From assembly GCF_030296935.1 (NCBI RefSeq), contig NZ_AP028032.1:1736001-1800000 (forward strand): a stretch of DNA of 64,000 nucleotides, in the 5' to 3' direction. The translations under genes and the position numbers were made by a program. Below are positions 28,013-36,846 of the stretch, piece by piece (the stretch's first letter is position 1; every line of letters starts with the position of its first letter). The stretch is from Coprobacter fastidiosus. Its GTDB lineage: Bacteria > Bacteroidota > Bacteroidia > Bacteroidales > Coprobacteraceae. A model generated the notes under the pieces. That model was not told the DNA's origin. It worked only from the letters and a program-made list of their open reading frames with translations, and made no database searches.

Positions 28013-28057
28013 AAAATAGAGCAGGCAAAGACAACTTTTTCCCTGCTTTATTTTTTA
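28013..28057 (+). terminator. Intrinsic terminator of the GH63 gene
   Basis: AAATAGAGCAGG (28015-28026) pairs with CCTGCTTTATTT (28042-28053) apart from one wobble, followed by T residues. Confidence 0.75.
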
Positions 28058-28404
28058 TCTGCAATATTTTTCACATATTTATACCTTACAAGAAAAAATA
28101 CTATTTATTATAAATATACTAAAGTACACCTCATATATATTCAAAAACAATTTGTATCTATCTAAAGCAACTTTATTATCATAACAGATCCTATCCTTTG
28201 AAAAACGGTTCAACAGTACAGTATATATATGATTTCCTACGGTCAATGTATATGCAACTCTTATTGCATCTTTCAACAAGAAAGATATTTCGGGCAAGTT
28301 TTTTCTTAATAAAACGGGGATAGCAAGCAGAAAAACATGGAAAGAAGACTTTTATAAATAAGTTTTTATTTAAATCTTCATCTGATACCATTAAAAAGCA
28401 CCAT

Positions 28405-28451
28405 AAAAACAACATCCCGATTGGTGTTTTATCAATCGGGATGTTGTTTTT
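28405..28451 (-). terminator. Intrinsic terminator of the glycogen operon
   Basis: A 19-bp perfect inverted repeat (28405-28423 with 28433-28451) around a 9-base loop, with A/T runs at both ends. It lies 40 bases beyond the GH57 stop codon. Confidence 0.88.
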
Positions 28452-28490
28452 ATAATAAACATTCACACAAAAGCGAATTATTCAAAGAAC

Positions 28491-29870
28491 TTATTTCTCC
28501 TTTACTACCGTCTTTTTCGTTGCAGATTTAGTTTTACTTTCTCCGGCTACAGCTTTTTCTGCTTTCACCCGAGCAATCTTTTCCGCCTTTGCAGACTTTA
28601 ATTCTTTACGCAATAACTCTATCTCGGACGCCTGATTACGAATAGTAGTAATCAGAGAGTTCAACTCTTCATTTTCAATCGAATCAGGATATTGAGCTTT
28701 TACCCGCACAATAAAATCGCTCAAAACATTCATATAGTTGGTAAACGCTTCATAAGGCGAATCATAAGGGCTATAATGACTATGTACCGCACCATCGGAA
28801 AAATGCTTAGTACACATATAATAAAAATGGTCGCTCGCCTGTAAATAATTCCAATCTTGTTTTAAACGACGGTCATTACACAGCCGCACCCGTTCAGCCA
28901 TAGAATACAGCTTCTCGAAAGCTTCGTTCTGAAGCAAATTACCTAACCAAGCACTGGTATCCCGTTCCTCATCAGCCCAAGATATGGGATAAGTAACAGA
29001 TAAAGAATCTACCGGTTTCAACTTAGAAATAATCTCAGCAGGAGTAGAAAATGAGATACCTTTCTCTTCGGCAAAACGGGGAAGAGCCTTCATAAACTCA
29101 AAAATACCGGTTTCCCGAGGTTGCAGTTCTCCTAATGTTTCATAATTCATAAACAGATTTATAATCTGTTCTGTTTCAGGAAGAGCTGTAATCCAGTTTA
29201 TAAACTTATCGGCAGTCAACGGATATTCATTCCACTCATAGTTCGAAAATCGGAAAGAAATATCATCGCTCAATTTAGAATTTTTAAGAAGCAGCTTCAG
29301 TTTCGGGGCAGCAGCCGAACTGTACAAATAATTCGGGCTTTTCCATCCTAAAATATGCTTAGCTCCCTCCGTAATACATCCTTTAAATCCCATGGATGCA
29401 ACCATCCCGGCTATTTCATCGGAATAGATCAACTCGGTATTGCGAAATACTTTAGGCCGTTGCCCGAACAACATTTCGATTTTATCATCGTGCATTTTGA
29501 CCTGATCGACAAATTCTTCCGGATCTTTAAGAGAAGCCAAAGAGTGTGCATACGTTTCGGAAAGGAACTCTACGCATCCTGTCTTTGCCAAGTCCCTCAT
29601 ACTATCGATAAATTCCGGTACATAAATCTCGAACTGTTCCAATGCAACTCCCGAAATCGAAAACGCGACTTTAAATTTCCCGTTCGAGTTCTTGATCATC
29701 TCCAGTAAAGTATAGTTTGCAGGAATATAAGAACGGTGAGCTATACGGCTCATTATTTCTTCATTATTAAAATCGTCATAGTAATAATGATCGTTGCCTA
29801 TATCAAAGAAACGATAACGTTTCAGACGGAACGGCTGATGAATTTGAAAATAAAAACAGATGGTTTTCAT
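28491..29870 (-). CDS. GH57 family alpha-amylase/glucanotransferase-like protein
   Basis: 459 residues. The GH57 start (FYFQIHQPFRLKRY, His11) and the motif FRNTELIYSDEI are visible; Glu146 in it is the expected catalytic nucleophile. Residues about 400-459 form a charged, Lys/Ala/Glu-rich helical tail (SEIELLRKELKSAKAEK) not needed for the fold. There is no signal peptide, so it is cytoplasmic, acting on stored alpha-glucan. Third gene of the debranching enzyme-GT4-GH57 operon. Confidence 0.9.
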   Translation of the reverse strand: MKTICFYFQIHQPFRLKRYRFFDIGNDHYYYDDFNNEEIMSRIAHRSYIPANYTLLEMIKNSNGKFKVAFSISGVALEQFEIYVPEFIDSMRDLAKTGCVEFLSETYAHSLASLKDPEEFVDQVKMHDDKIEMLFGQRPKVFRNTELIYSDEIAGMVASMGFKGCITEGAKHILGWKSPNYLYSSAAAPKLKLLLKNSKLSDDISFRFSNYEWNEYPLTADKFINWITALPETEQIINLFMNYETLGELQPRETGIFEFMKALPRFAEEKGISFSTPAEIISKLKPVDSLSVTYPISWADEERDTSAWLGNLLQNEAFEKLYSMAERVRLCNDRRLKQDWNYLQASDHFYYMCTKHFSDGAVHSHYSPYDSPYEAFTNYMNVLSDFIVRVKAQYPDSIENEELNSLITTIRNQASEIELLRKELKSAKAEKIARVKAEKAVAGESKTKSATKKTVVKEK

Positions 29871-29915
29871 ATCATGTTATTTTTTATTTCTGATTAATTA
29901 AAACATAAGGCCGAT

Positions 29916-31178
29916 CTATCGGTAAATTACTTTATTATAAATGTCAATTACTTTTTGACCGGCATACACCCATTTGATCTCATCGACCTCTTTTTTCCCT
30001 TCAATCTTTAATTGCTGGTACATTGCAGGATAGGTAATTATCGAGTAAATAGCATCTGCCATCGCATCAACATCCCAATAATCGGTCTTTATTGCATTCG
30101 TCAAAATTTCCGCACATCCCGATTGTTTCGAGATAATAGAGGGAACTCCCACCTGCATGGCTTCAAGAGGAGATATCCCGAACGGTTCAGAGACAGAAGG
30201 CATTACATAAACATCGCTCGCTTTCAACATTTCATAAACCTGCTTTCCTTTAAGGAAACCTGTAAAATGAAAATGATCCGAAATATTGCGTTGAGCGGCG
30301 AGGCGTATCATCTTATTCATCATATCCCCGCTTCCCGCCATAACGAAACGTACATTATTATTTTTCCGCAATACCTGAGCCGCAGCCTCTACAAAATATT
30401 CAGGACCTTTCTGCATCGTAATGCGCCCTAAGAACGTTACGACTTTTTCTTTTGTATTGCGAGGTATATTAATAGCCTTGATTTCCTCACTCAACGGCTC
30501 GACGGCATTATGAACGGTTGTTACCTTGGCCGGATCGATATTATATTTTTCAATAACCGTCTTACGTGTCAAATTACTTACGGTGATAATATGATCTGCC
30601 TGATTCATACCATCCTTTTCTATGGCATAGACCGTAGGATTTACATTTCCCCGACTCCGATCGAAATCTGTCGCATGTACATGTATTACCAATGGCTTTC
30701 CGGTCACTTGTTTGGCATGAATCCCTGCCGGATAAGTAAGCCAGTCATGAGAATGAATCACATCGCAAGGATAGGTTCTGGCAATCACTCCGGCAACAAT
30801 AGAATAATTATTGATTTCTTCCAACAGGTTATCAGGATATCGACCCGAAAATTCTATACATCCCAAATCATTAAGATGCATATAATTGAAATCTGCATAA
30901 ATATGATCTCTCAGATTAAAATATTCTTGAGGATCCATATATCGTCCTAACCGATCTCGTATTTGTTCCCAAGAAACATCACGCCAAGCAATCGGTGTAT
31001 TACATGCTCCTACAATATGGGCAAAACTTTTATCTTCATCTCCCCACGGCTTGGGTATAACAAACGTAATATCCATATTTCCGCATTCAGACATACCTTT
31101 GGTAAGTCCATAGCTGGCAGTTCCCAAGCCTCCGAGAATATGCGGTGGAAATTCCCACCCGAACATGAGTGCTTTCAT
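29916..31178 (-). CDS. GT4 family glycosyltransferase, glycogen-synthase-like
   Basis: 420 residues with a GT-B fold: N-terminal FGWEFPPHILGGLGT (the glycine loop of glycogen-synthase-like enzymes), DVIHSHDWLTY, and a C-terminal domain with FLGRITMQKGPE and the EX7E motif (Glu331, Glu339 in SEPFGISPLEAM). Set between a debranching enzyme and a GH57 enzyme, it most probably transfers glucose to alpha-glucan chains. It is not the typical bacterial GlgA in length (about 480), so the exact donor (ADP- or UDP-glucose) is uncertain. Confidence 0.88.
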   Translation of the reverse strand: MKALMFGWEFPPHILGGLGTASYGLTKGMSECGNMDITFVIPKPWGDEDKSFAHIVGACNTPIAWRDVSWEQIRDRLGRYMDPQEYFNLRDHIYADFNYMHLNDLGCIEFSGRYPDNLLEEINNYSIVAGVIARTYPCDVIHSHDWLTYPAGIHAKQVTGKPLVIHVHATDFDRSRGNVNPTVYAIEKDGMNQADHIITVSNLTRKTVIEKYNIDPAKVTTVHNAVEPLSEEIKAINIPRNTKEKVVTFLGRITMQKGPEYFVEAAAQVLRKNNNVRFVMAGSGDMMNKMIRLAAQRNISDHFHFTGFLKGKQVYEMLKASDVYVMPSVSEPFGISPLEAMQVGVPSIISKQSGCAEILTNAIKTDYWDVDAMADAIYSIITYPAMYQQLKIEGKKEVDEIKWVYAGQKVIDIYNKVIYR

Positions 31179-31190
31179 ACAACTTCGGTT

Positions 31191-33137
31191 TTAAAAATGG
31201 TTGTATTTTTTTAATAAACTCAATACTCTCAATATCTCTCCTACATTCACCGCAAAACTGATAGCTCCACGTCCCATGTAAGGAGGATTTCCGTCAAATA
31301 ACTCGGAAATTGTTCCGATACAATTATTAGACATCTCCTCTTCATAGCCGATCAACATCCGTTCCAAAAATGAAACTCCGCTCAACCCGAATATCTTGAG
31401 ATACGCCTCTGCATAAGCTCCCATCAACCATGGTCGGGCCGGACCTTGATAATAAGCATTCTCCCGTTCTGCTTCATTCCCCAAATAAGTAGGAGAATAT
31501 CCATGACTTTTAGGGCTTAATGTACGGATACCTTTCGGAGTCAACAGTTCTCGGGTAACTACATCCAACGCTTTTTTCCGTTCTTTTTTATCTAATGGAG
31601 AGTAATCGAGCGAAAGAGCGAACAGCATGTTGGGACGAACACTCCAATCTGCAAAATTTCCATCGACATAATCGAACAAATACCCATAATCATTTAAAAA
31701 CATATCTTTAAATGACAAAGCAAGTTTATCACCCAAAGCATTCAACCGATCCACAATAACCCTCTGTTCCGGCTTATCCGCAATCAATGAGGCTGAAAAA
31801 CGTAGTATATTATACCACAATGCATTAAATTCAACTAAATAACCACTACGCGGTATAATAGGTTTTCCATAGGCTACCGCATCCATCCATGAAATAGGAA
31901 CGTCATGTCCATTACTGTATAATAATCCGTTTTCATGCAAAAAAAGATTCGGATGCTTGTTTTTGATTATATAATCGACAATTTCGGTAATTAAAGTTCC
32001 GTATTTTGCCGTACAATGTTCAAGAGATGTTTCCTTGGCATATTGTTGCAATGACCATACTGCCCATAAAAGAATATCGGGATAGTCTATTCCTTGAATT
32101 ACTTCACTCCGAACACCTTTCTCCATAAAGGCTTTTAACGCCCGCATCGCAGTATGCATGATAGAGTCGAATGTTTCTACATCCCCTACAGCCAATGTAC
32201 ATCCGGGAAGAGCGATAAACAGATCTCTAGCCCGAACACCAAACCAAGGATAACCCGCCAACAGATAATTATCTTTTTGTTTTTTCAGATAAAATTGTTG
32301 TGCAGAATTTTTCAGGCAATTAAAGAAACTGTTACGATAAGTCCGTAACTTCATTTCCCTATTATACATCATGCTCAAAGATCGAGGTTTTATCTCTCCT
32401 ACTCCGGCGGAAAATATAATACTTTCGCCTTTCTTTATAGGTAATTCGAAATATCCGGGAACATACAGATCTTCTTTATAGTCATATCCTCGTTCCTGAT
32501 CTTTAACATATTCAATGCCCTTATTCCAATATGGATCACTGACGAAACTAACCTCTTTATTGAACTGTAAATACAATGCTGGATACCCTTCATAAAGACA
32601 AAAGCTAACACCATTCAAAGCCTGTTCATAATGACGGTTGATCCTGTCATTCTCAATACAAAGAGCATTCGCATTTCTAAAAGCAAGAAAAGGACGGAAC
32701 TGTAACGTCGTTTCAGAATGGGCATCTAACAATGTGTATTTAATCAAAATCCGGTTTTCATGCGAAATAAAAACTTTTTCCTTACTTAAAATTACACCCC
32801 CCACCCGATATACAGTTTTGGGAACTGATTCACAATCGAACTCACGGATATATTTATGTCCGTTAGGGCTGAAACAATCTCCCTGATATTTATGTAAACC
32901 TAAATTAAAAGGAGCACCGTGTTGTATCACGGTTTCATCGAATGATGATAAAAGAACATGAGAGTCATTATCCATCTCCGGAATAGGAATTACCAATAAT
33001 CCGTGTTGTTTTCGAGTGTTACAATCAACAATCGTCGTACAATGATAAGCTCCCGATTTGTTTGTACGTAACATCTCTTTAGGAAGAGACTGTTCCAAGT
33101 TAATCATCAAACTTTTGTCAAACTTCAGATAACTCAT
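31191..33137 (-). CDS. Glycogen debranching enzyme (amylo-alpha-1,6-glucosidase family)
   Basis: 648 residues: N-terminal beta-sandwich domain (about 1-240, with NKSGAYHCTTIVDCNTRKQHGLLV) and a C-terminal (alpha/alpha)6 glucosidase domain with QGIDYPDILLWAVW, WMDAVAYGKPIIPRSGYLVEFNALWY (the GDE signature) and AYYQGPARPWLMG. It hydrolyses alpha-1,6 branch points of glycogen. First gene of the operon, with 12 bases to the GT4 gene. No consensus promoter was found upstream. Confidence 0.92.
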   Translation of the reverse strand: MSYLKFDKSLMINLEQSLPKEMLRTNKSGAYHCTTIVDCNTRKQHGLLVIPIPEMDNDSHVLLSSFDETVIQHGAPFNLGLHKYQGDCFSPNGHKYIREFDCESVPKTVYRVGGVILSKEKVFISHENRILIKYTLLDAHSETTLQFRPFLAFRNANALCIENDRINRHYEQALNGVSFCLYEGYPALYLQFNKEVSFVSDPYWNKGIEYVKDQERGYDYKEDLYVPGYFELPIKKGESIIFSAGVGEIKPRSLSMMYNREMKLRTYRNSFFNCLKNSAQQFYLKKQKDNYLLAGYPWFGVRARDLFIALPGCTLAVGDVETFDSIMHTAMRALKAFMEKGVRSEVIQGIDYPDILLWAVWSLQQYAKETSLEHCTAKYGTLITEIVDYIIKNKHPNLFLHENGLLYSNGHDVPISWMDAVAYGKPIIPRSGYLVEFNALWYNILRFSASLIADKPEQRVIVDRLNALGDKLALSFKDMFLNDYGYLFDYVDGNFADWSVRPNMLFALSLDYSPLDKKERKKALDVVTRELLTPKGIRTLSPKSHGYSPTYLGNEAERENAYYQGPARPWLMGAYAEAYLKIFGLSGVSFLERMLIGYEEEMSNNCIGTISELFDGNPPYMGRGAISFAVNVGEILRVLSLLKKYNHF

Positions 33138-33372
33138 ATTTATTGTTAATTAAAAAAATCGGTTAACGGTCAAATCTTGTGCTTTAATACTTGATATTAG
33201 TTTTCACGAATATAAAAATTGTTATCAGAAAAGCCAAACATTTAATCGATTTATTTAGTAAAAAGACGTCTTTCTCAATAAAAATTTTCAACTTAAAAAA
33301 GAAAAAGAAATTTTCGTTGTCATTTTCTTTTTTTATTTTTATCTTTAAACAAATTTGTATTTTAAATGTGAT

Positions 33373-34359
33373 CTATACCCGGGCTATAGCTAAAAAGCAA
33401 GATTGCAAAGTAATCACTATCATCAGCCATATTCTTTGAGAATGATCTGCATTCATATTCAGAAAAGCATACTGTAAAGCTCCATGATTGCACGCAGAAA
33501 TACAATCTCCACAGTAAGAACAATTTATTCCCGGTTTGCCGGTTTTTATTTGCGCTTTCGATAATGCCCCATAACGACATCTACAGATACAAGCCCCACA
33601 CAAAGTGCAAGCTTCTTTATTTATCTTGAAACGAAAAGGAGAAATATATTTTCCTAAAGATACCAAAGCAGCGACCGGACAATAGCCAGAACAGTGCACC
33701 ATCATATGTCTTTTATAGGAGAGGATCATAACAAAAAAACCTGTAATACCGAATAAAACAACTATTCCGGATATCGCCACATACGATAATCCGCTCCATT
33801 TGGCAACCAAAGCCACAATAACAGTCAATACCAATATAGTATATCGTGCCGGCAGAAAAAATTTATAAGGTTTTGGGGGTAATGATAAATGTCCTGCAAC
33901 CATATTATCTAATGCACCGAAATAACAAAGATGACTGCACCATGCCGGTCCTGACAACAAGATAGTAAGAATAAGTAAAAGAGGCATAAACCCAAATTCC
34001 CAACGATAAACAGCCCCTCCGATTATCATCATCGGGATAGGAAAATGCAACTCTCCGGACAAAAGAAATATAGAGTCGCACATAATCCCCAACAAAAGTT
34101 GCCCGAAAAAGGAAAAAGAGAATATCAGCCAACTATATCTTCTCCAACGAGCTCTCAAACGAATATCCTGCATTTTCCAGCATAACAAAAAAGCATAAGC
34201 CGCAGCCAATACTACTTGTAGCCAACATCCGCCCCTAAAAAACCTTTCACCTAAAAATAGACCTGGAACTTTTACTGCGACAACCGATAACAAGAATAAA
34301 GTCGATAACGCAGGAACAAATGCCGTAAATAACCGTATATGGGAAAAAGATACGGTCAT
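33373..34359 (-). CDS. NapH/CcoG-like membrane 4Fe-4S ferredoxin
   Basis: 328 residues: about six transmembrane helices, membrane-proximal Cys motifs (PAWCSHLCYFG and HCSGYCPV, the NapH/CcoG-type CxxxC sites), then two C-terminal ferredoxin clusters, CTLCGACICRCRYG and CSYCGDCISACNHG. Such proteins pass electrons between the quinone pool or cytoplasm and a periplasmic or membrane oxidoreductase. No nap, nrf, cco or rnf genes are beside it, so the partner is unknown. It begins 3 bases after the marC stop. Confidence 0.82.
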   Translation of the reverse strand: MTVSFSHIRLFTAFVPALSTLFLLSVVAVKVPGLFLGERFFRGGCWLQVVLAAAYAFLLCWKMQDIRLRARWRRYSWLIFSFSFFGQLLLGIMCDSIFLLSGELHFPIPMMIIGGAVYRWEFGFMPLLLILTILLSGPAWCSHLCYFGALDNMVAGHLSLPPKPYKFFLPARYTILVLTVIVALVAKWSGLSYVAISGIVVLFGITGFFVMILSYKRHMMVHCSGYCPVAALVSLGKYISPFRFKINKEACTLCGACICRCRYGALSKAQIKTGKPGINCSYCGDCISACNHGALQYAFLNMNADHSQRIWLMIVITLQSCFLAIARV

Positions 34360-34362
34360 GAG

Positions 34363-34962
34363 TTATAAAAGAGTGGATAATAGTTTGGTGAGATTGTCGA
34401 TAAACATTCTTACAGAAATAGCCAATAGAATAATCCCAAAGAATTTTCGAAGTACATAAACACCTCCCTTACCCAACAACTTCTCGATAATATTGACTCG
34501 CTTTATTACAATATAAATTATTAAAATATTAAGGACCAATGCTATTATTATATCAAGCAAGCTATACAACGCCCGCAAAGAAAGCAATGTCGTAAAAGAA
34601 CCTGCCCCGGCAATCAACGGAAAAACAATCGGAACTATTGTCGCAGAACCAGCAGGCCCGTCCATCTTAAAAATCTCCACGCCAAAAATCATCTCTATAG
34701 CCATTACGAAAATCACTAACGAACCGGCAATGGCAAAGGAAGATATATCTACATGAAAAAGTTGTAACATCATGTTTCCCATAAAAAGAAAAACAATAAA
34801 AGAAAATAAAGAATAAAATGCAGCCTTGCCTGCATTAATTTCATTCCCTTTTTCTTTTAAATCGATAATAATAGGAACCAGCCCCGTTATATCAATCACA
34901 GCAAATAAAACGACAAAGGCACTGATTACCTCCTGAATGTCAAAATGCAATAGATTATCCAT
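34363..34962 (-). CDS. MarC family integral membrane protein
   Basis: 199 residues with six transmembrane helices in the MarC (UPF0056) pattern: AVIDITGLVPIIIDL in the first third, GPAGSATIVPIVFPLIAGAGS in the middle, and a final helix ISVRMFIDNL. The function of the family is unclear; early links to multiple drug resistance were withdrawn. Divergent from the Crp/Fnr gene, sharing a short intergenic region, and co-directional with the polyferredoxin gene. Confidence 0.9.
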   Translation of the reverse strand: MDNLLHFDIQEVISAFVVLFAVIDITGLVPIIIDLKEKGNEINAGKAAFYSLFSFIVFLFMGNMMLQLFHVDISSFAIAGSLVIFVMAIEMIFGVEIFKMDGPAGSATIVPIVFPLIAGAGSFTTLLSLRALYSLLDIIIALVLNILIIYIVIKRVNIIEKLLGKGGVYVLRKFFGIILLAISVRMFIDNLTKLLSTLL

Positions 34963-35048
34963 AGGTTTAAGTTTTTACAGGAGCAAAGTTAACAAAAAAA
35001 AAATAAATCAATAGTTTCTAAACAATTGTATCGATTTTATGTTTACAA

Positions 35049-35079
35049 ATTGAAGGTTAGATTTTTATTTATACTTTTG
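35049..35079 (+). promoter_or_regulatory. Promoter of the Crp/Fnr regulator
   Basis: ATTG (35049-35052), 19-base spacer, TACTTTTG (35072-35079). The start of transcription would be near 35084, only 8 bases before the ATG at 35092, which favours the ATGs at 35101 or 35110 as the real start. Confidence 0.6.
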
Positions 35080-35091
35080 AATAAACAAAAT

Positions 35092-35790
35092 ATGGATTCG
35101 ATGGACAGCATGTATGACGTTTTGCTGCAACTTCCGTTATTTCAGGGAGTCAGCAGAGCAAAAATTTCAGAGCTTATCGAGAAAACAAAATTTCATTTTC
35201 TCAAATATAAATCGGGAGAACAAATCGTATCAAAGGGAGAAGAGTGTACACACTTGAAATTCCTGATATCCGGATGCGTACGTTCAGAAATGGTCAACAA
35301 AAGCGGAAAGATTCGTGTTTCGGAAGTCCTTTGCGCTCCGAACGTATTGTCGCCCAATCACCTATTCGGCAGGAATACAAATTATCCATCCGATCTCTAT
35401 GCTGTAGAAGAGACAGGAATCATGCAAATCGATAAGCAAACATTTATCCGCATCATGCAGGATGAATCGATTATCCTTATAAACCTGTTGAACATCATAT
35501 CGAGGCGTTCCCAGAAAAGTGTCGAAACATTTCTCGCACTTTCTTCCGGAAATGTAAAAGAACGCTTGGCATTTTGGGTACTCTGCTTTACACAGCGCAA
35601 GTCGATAGACGTAAGGGTAATATGCAAACAAAAAGATTTGTACACATTTTTCGGAGTACAACGTTCTGTTTTTATGAATGCACTAAACGAATTGAAAGAA
35701 GACGGCATCATCGATTACTCGACTCGTGAGATTACTATCCTCGACCGGGAAAAACTTAAAGCCATTCTTACCACAGATGATGACGATTAA
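35092..35790 (+). CDS. Crp/Fnr family transcriptional regulator
   Basis: 232 residues from the ATG at 35092; three in-frame ATGs lie close together (35092, 35101, 35110). A cyclic-nucleotide-binding-type beta-barrel domain (about 10-125) is followed by a winged helix-turn-helix (CKQKDLYTFFGVQRSVFMNALNELKEDGIID). No cysteine cluster typical of Fnr oxygen sensing is present near the N terminus. Upstream in-frame TTG starts would precede the promoter and are rejected. Divergent from marC and the polyferredoxin, which it might regulate. Confidence 0.88.
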   Translation: MDSMDSMYDVLLQLPLFQGVSRAKISELIEKTKFHFLKYKSGEQIVSKGEECTHLKFLISGCVRSEMVNKSGKIRVSEVLCAPNVLSPNHLFGRNTNYPSDLYAVEETGIMQIDKQTFIRIMQDESIILINLLNIISRRSQKSVETFLALSSGNVKERLAFWVLCFTQRKSIDVRVICKQKDLYTFFGVQRSVFMNALNELKEDGIIDYSTREITILDREKLKAILTTDDDD

Positions 35791-35804
35791 ATAAAAAACT
35801 TACA

Positions 35805-35858
35805 AAACATAAAGAAGCCGGAATTAGTTCTTTCTACTCCGGCTTCTTTATGTTTATT
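35805..35858 (+). terminator. Intrinsic terminator of the Crp/Fnr gene
   Basis: 18-bp perfect inverted repeat (35805-35822 with 35838-35855), GC-rich at the stem top and T-rich afterwards. Confidence 0.88.
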
Positions 35859-35875
35859 TACTGTCTAAAAAATAA

Positions 35876-35913
35876 AAAAGGTATTGCCCGTTCTTCAAGA
35901 AGCAATACCTTTT
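35876..35913 (-). terminator. Intrinsic terminator of the metallopeptidase gene
   Basis: 12-bp perfect inverted repeat, AAAAGGTATTGC (35876-35887) with its complement at 35902-35913, flanked by an A-run that reads as a U-tract on the minus strand. Confidence 0.82.
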
Positions 35914-35946
35914 ATCTATTCAAAGAAAATATATAAAAAGCTAAAG

Positions 35947-36627
35947 TCAGTCGTCACTTCGTGATCCTAAAAACAAAAGAATATAATATACCAATGTAGC
36001 CAATGAACTAAGAGCCGCCACTACATATGTATATGCTGCCCATTTAAGAGCATCTTTGGCTTTATCATGTGTACTTACATTTGTTATCCCTGCTCTGTCA
36101 AGCCAAGCTAAAGCTCTTGCACTCGCATTTATTTCTACCGGAAGCGTCACAAAACTGAACAATGTAGTCAATGCGAACAAGATAATCCCGAAAAGCATAA
36201 GCTGCGGAAAACTCTGCAACAATATAATACCCGCCAACAGCACCCATTGTACCCAATGCGACGCAAAACTCACAATAGGAACTAATTTGGATCTCATATT
36301 CAAAAACGCATAAGCAGTAGCATGTTGCACGGCATGTCCGCACTCATGAGCCGCTACTGCAGCAGCAGCAACACTATTACCATGATAAACCTCATGGCTT
36401 AAATTTACCGTATGATTCTCCGGATTATAGTGATCTGTCAATTTCCCGTCAACAGAAGTAACGGTAACATTATAAATACCGTTATCATGCAACATCTTTT
36501 CGGCTATATCTTTTCCTGTCAGACCATTTGGAATAGGTACTTTAGAATAGTTTTCGAATTTGTTTTGCAATGTCTTTTGCACTCCGAAACTAATCAAAGC
36601 AAAGACAATGAAAATAACATAAATCAT
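35947..36627 (-). CDS. YugP-type zinc metallopeptidase (membrane)
   Basis: 226 residues from the ATG at 36627. A first membrane helix is followed by the zinc site VAAHECGHAVQHA (HExxH), and two or three further helices (SHWVQWVLLAGIILL, LMLFGIILFALTTLF, and at the C terminus). The family (Peptidase_M-like YugP, PF04298) is membrane-embedded and of unclear substrate. A longer frame to 36654 begins with TTG inside the -7 element and is rejected. Confidence 0.88.
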   Translation of the reverse strand: MIYVIFIVFALISFGVQKTLQNKFENYSKVPIPNGLTGKDIAEKMLHDNGIYNVTVTSVDGKLTDHYNPENHTVNLSHEVYHGNSVAAAAVAAHECGHAVQHATAYAFLNMRSKLVPIVSFASHWVQWVLLAGIILLQSFPQLMLFGIILFALTTLFSFVTLPVEINASARALAWLDRAGITNVSTHDKAKDALKWAAYTYVVAALSSLATLVYYILLFLGSRSDD

Positions 36628-36651
36628 AAATTTCTCTTTTATTGTTTGAGA

Positions 36652-36680
36652 CAAATATACTACAAAAAGAGGATTTCAAA
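36652..36680 (-). promoter_or_regulatory. Promoter of the YugP-type peptidase
   Basis: On the minus strand TATATTTG (36652-36659) matches the -7 consensus, with a TTTG at 36677-36680, 17 bases upstream (slightly short). It decides in favour of the downstream ATG at 36627. Confidence 0.5.
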
Positions 36681-36809
36681 TGTTAAACAAAACGGGAGGT
36701 ATAAATAAATAGAGTTAAAACGATTTATACTCGAACAACAAGATATCTTTTATCTTTTTCAAAAACAAACAGCAATAGATATTTTCCCACGAATAAGAAT
36801 AAAGATTTA

Positions 36810-36817
36810 TATATTTG
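36810..36817 (+). promoter_or_regulatory. -7 element of the DUF4153 gene
   Basis: TATATTTG matches TAnnTTTG; the transcription start would be near 36823, about 24 bases before the ATG. No good -33 box. Confidence 0.45.
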
Positions 36818-36846
36818 TAAATAAATAAGATTATAAACAGATAATC

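Larger units (their letters stand above)
27990..28490. other. Intergenic region between GH63 and the glycogen operon
   Basis: Contains the terminators of both converging units (28013-28057 and 28405-28451). The roughly 350 bases between them are AT-rich; the frames open there lack start context, composition or family resemblance, so I call no gene. Confidence 0.6.

Noticed and set aside
28191-28466. A 91-codon minus-strand frame between GH63 and GH57
   Set aside because: It runs through the glycogen operon terminator and has an implausible Cys/Phe/Lys-rich composition.
33290-33345. AT-only inverted repeat (AAAAAGAAAA / TTTTCTTTTT) after the polyferredoxin gene
   Set aside because: A stem of A and T only in a low-complexity stretch; not a convincing terminator.
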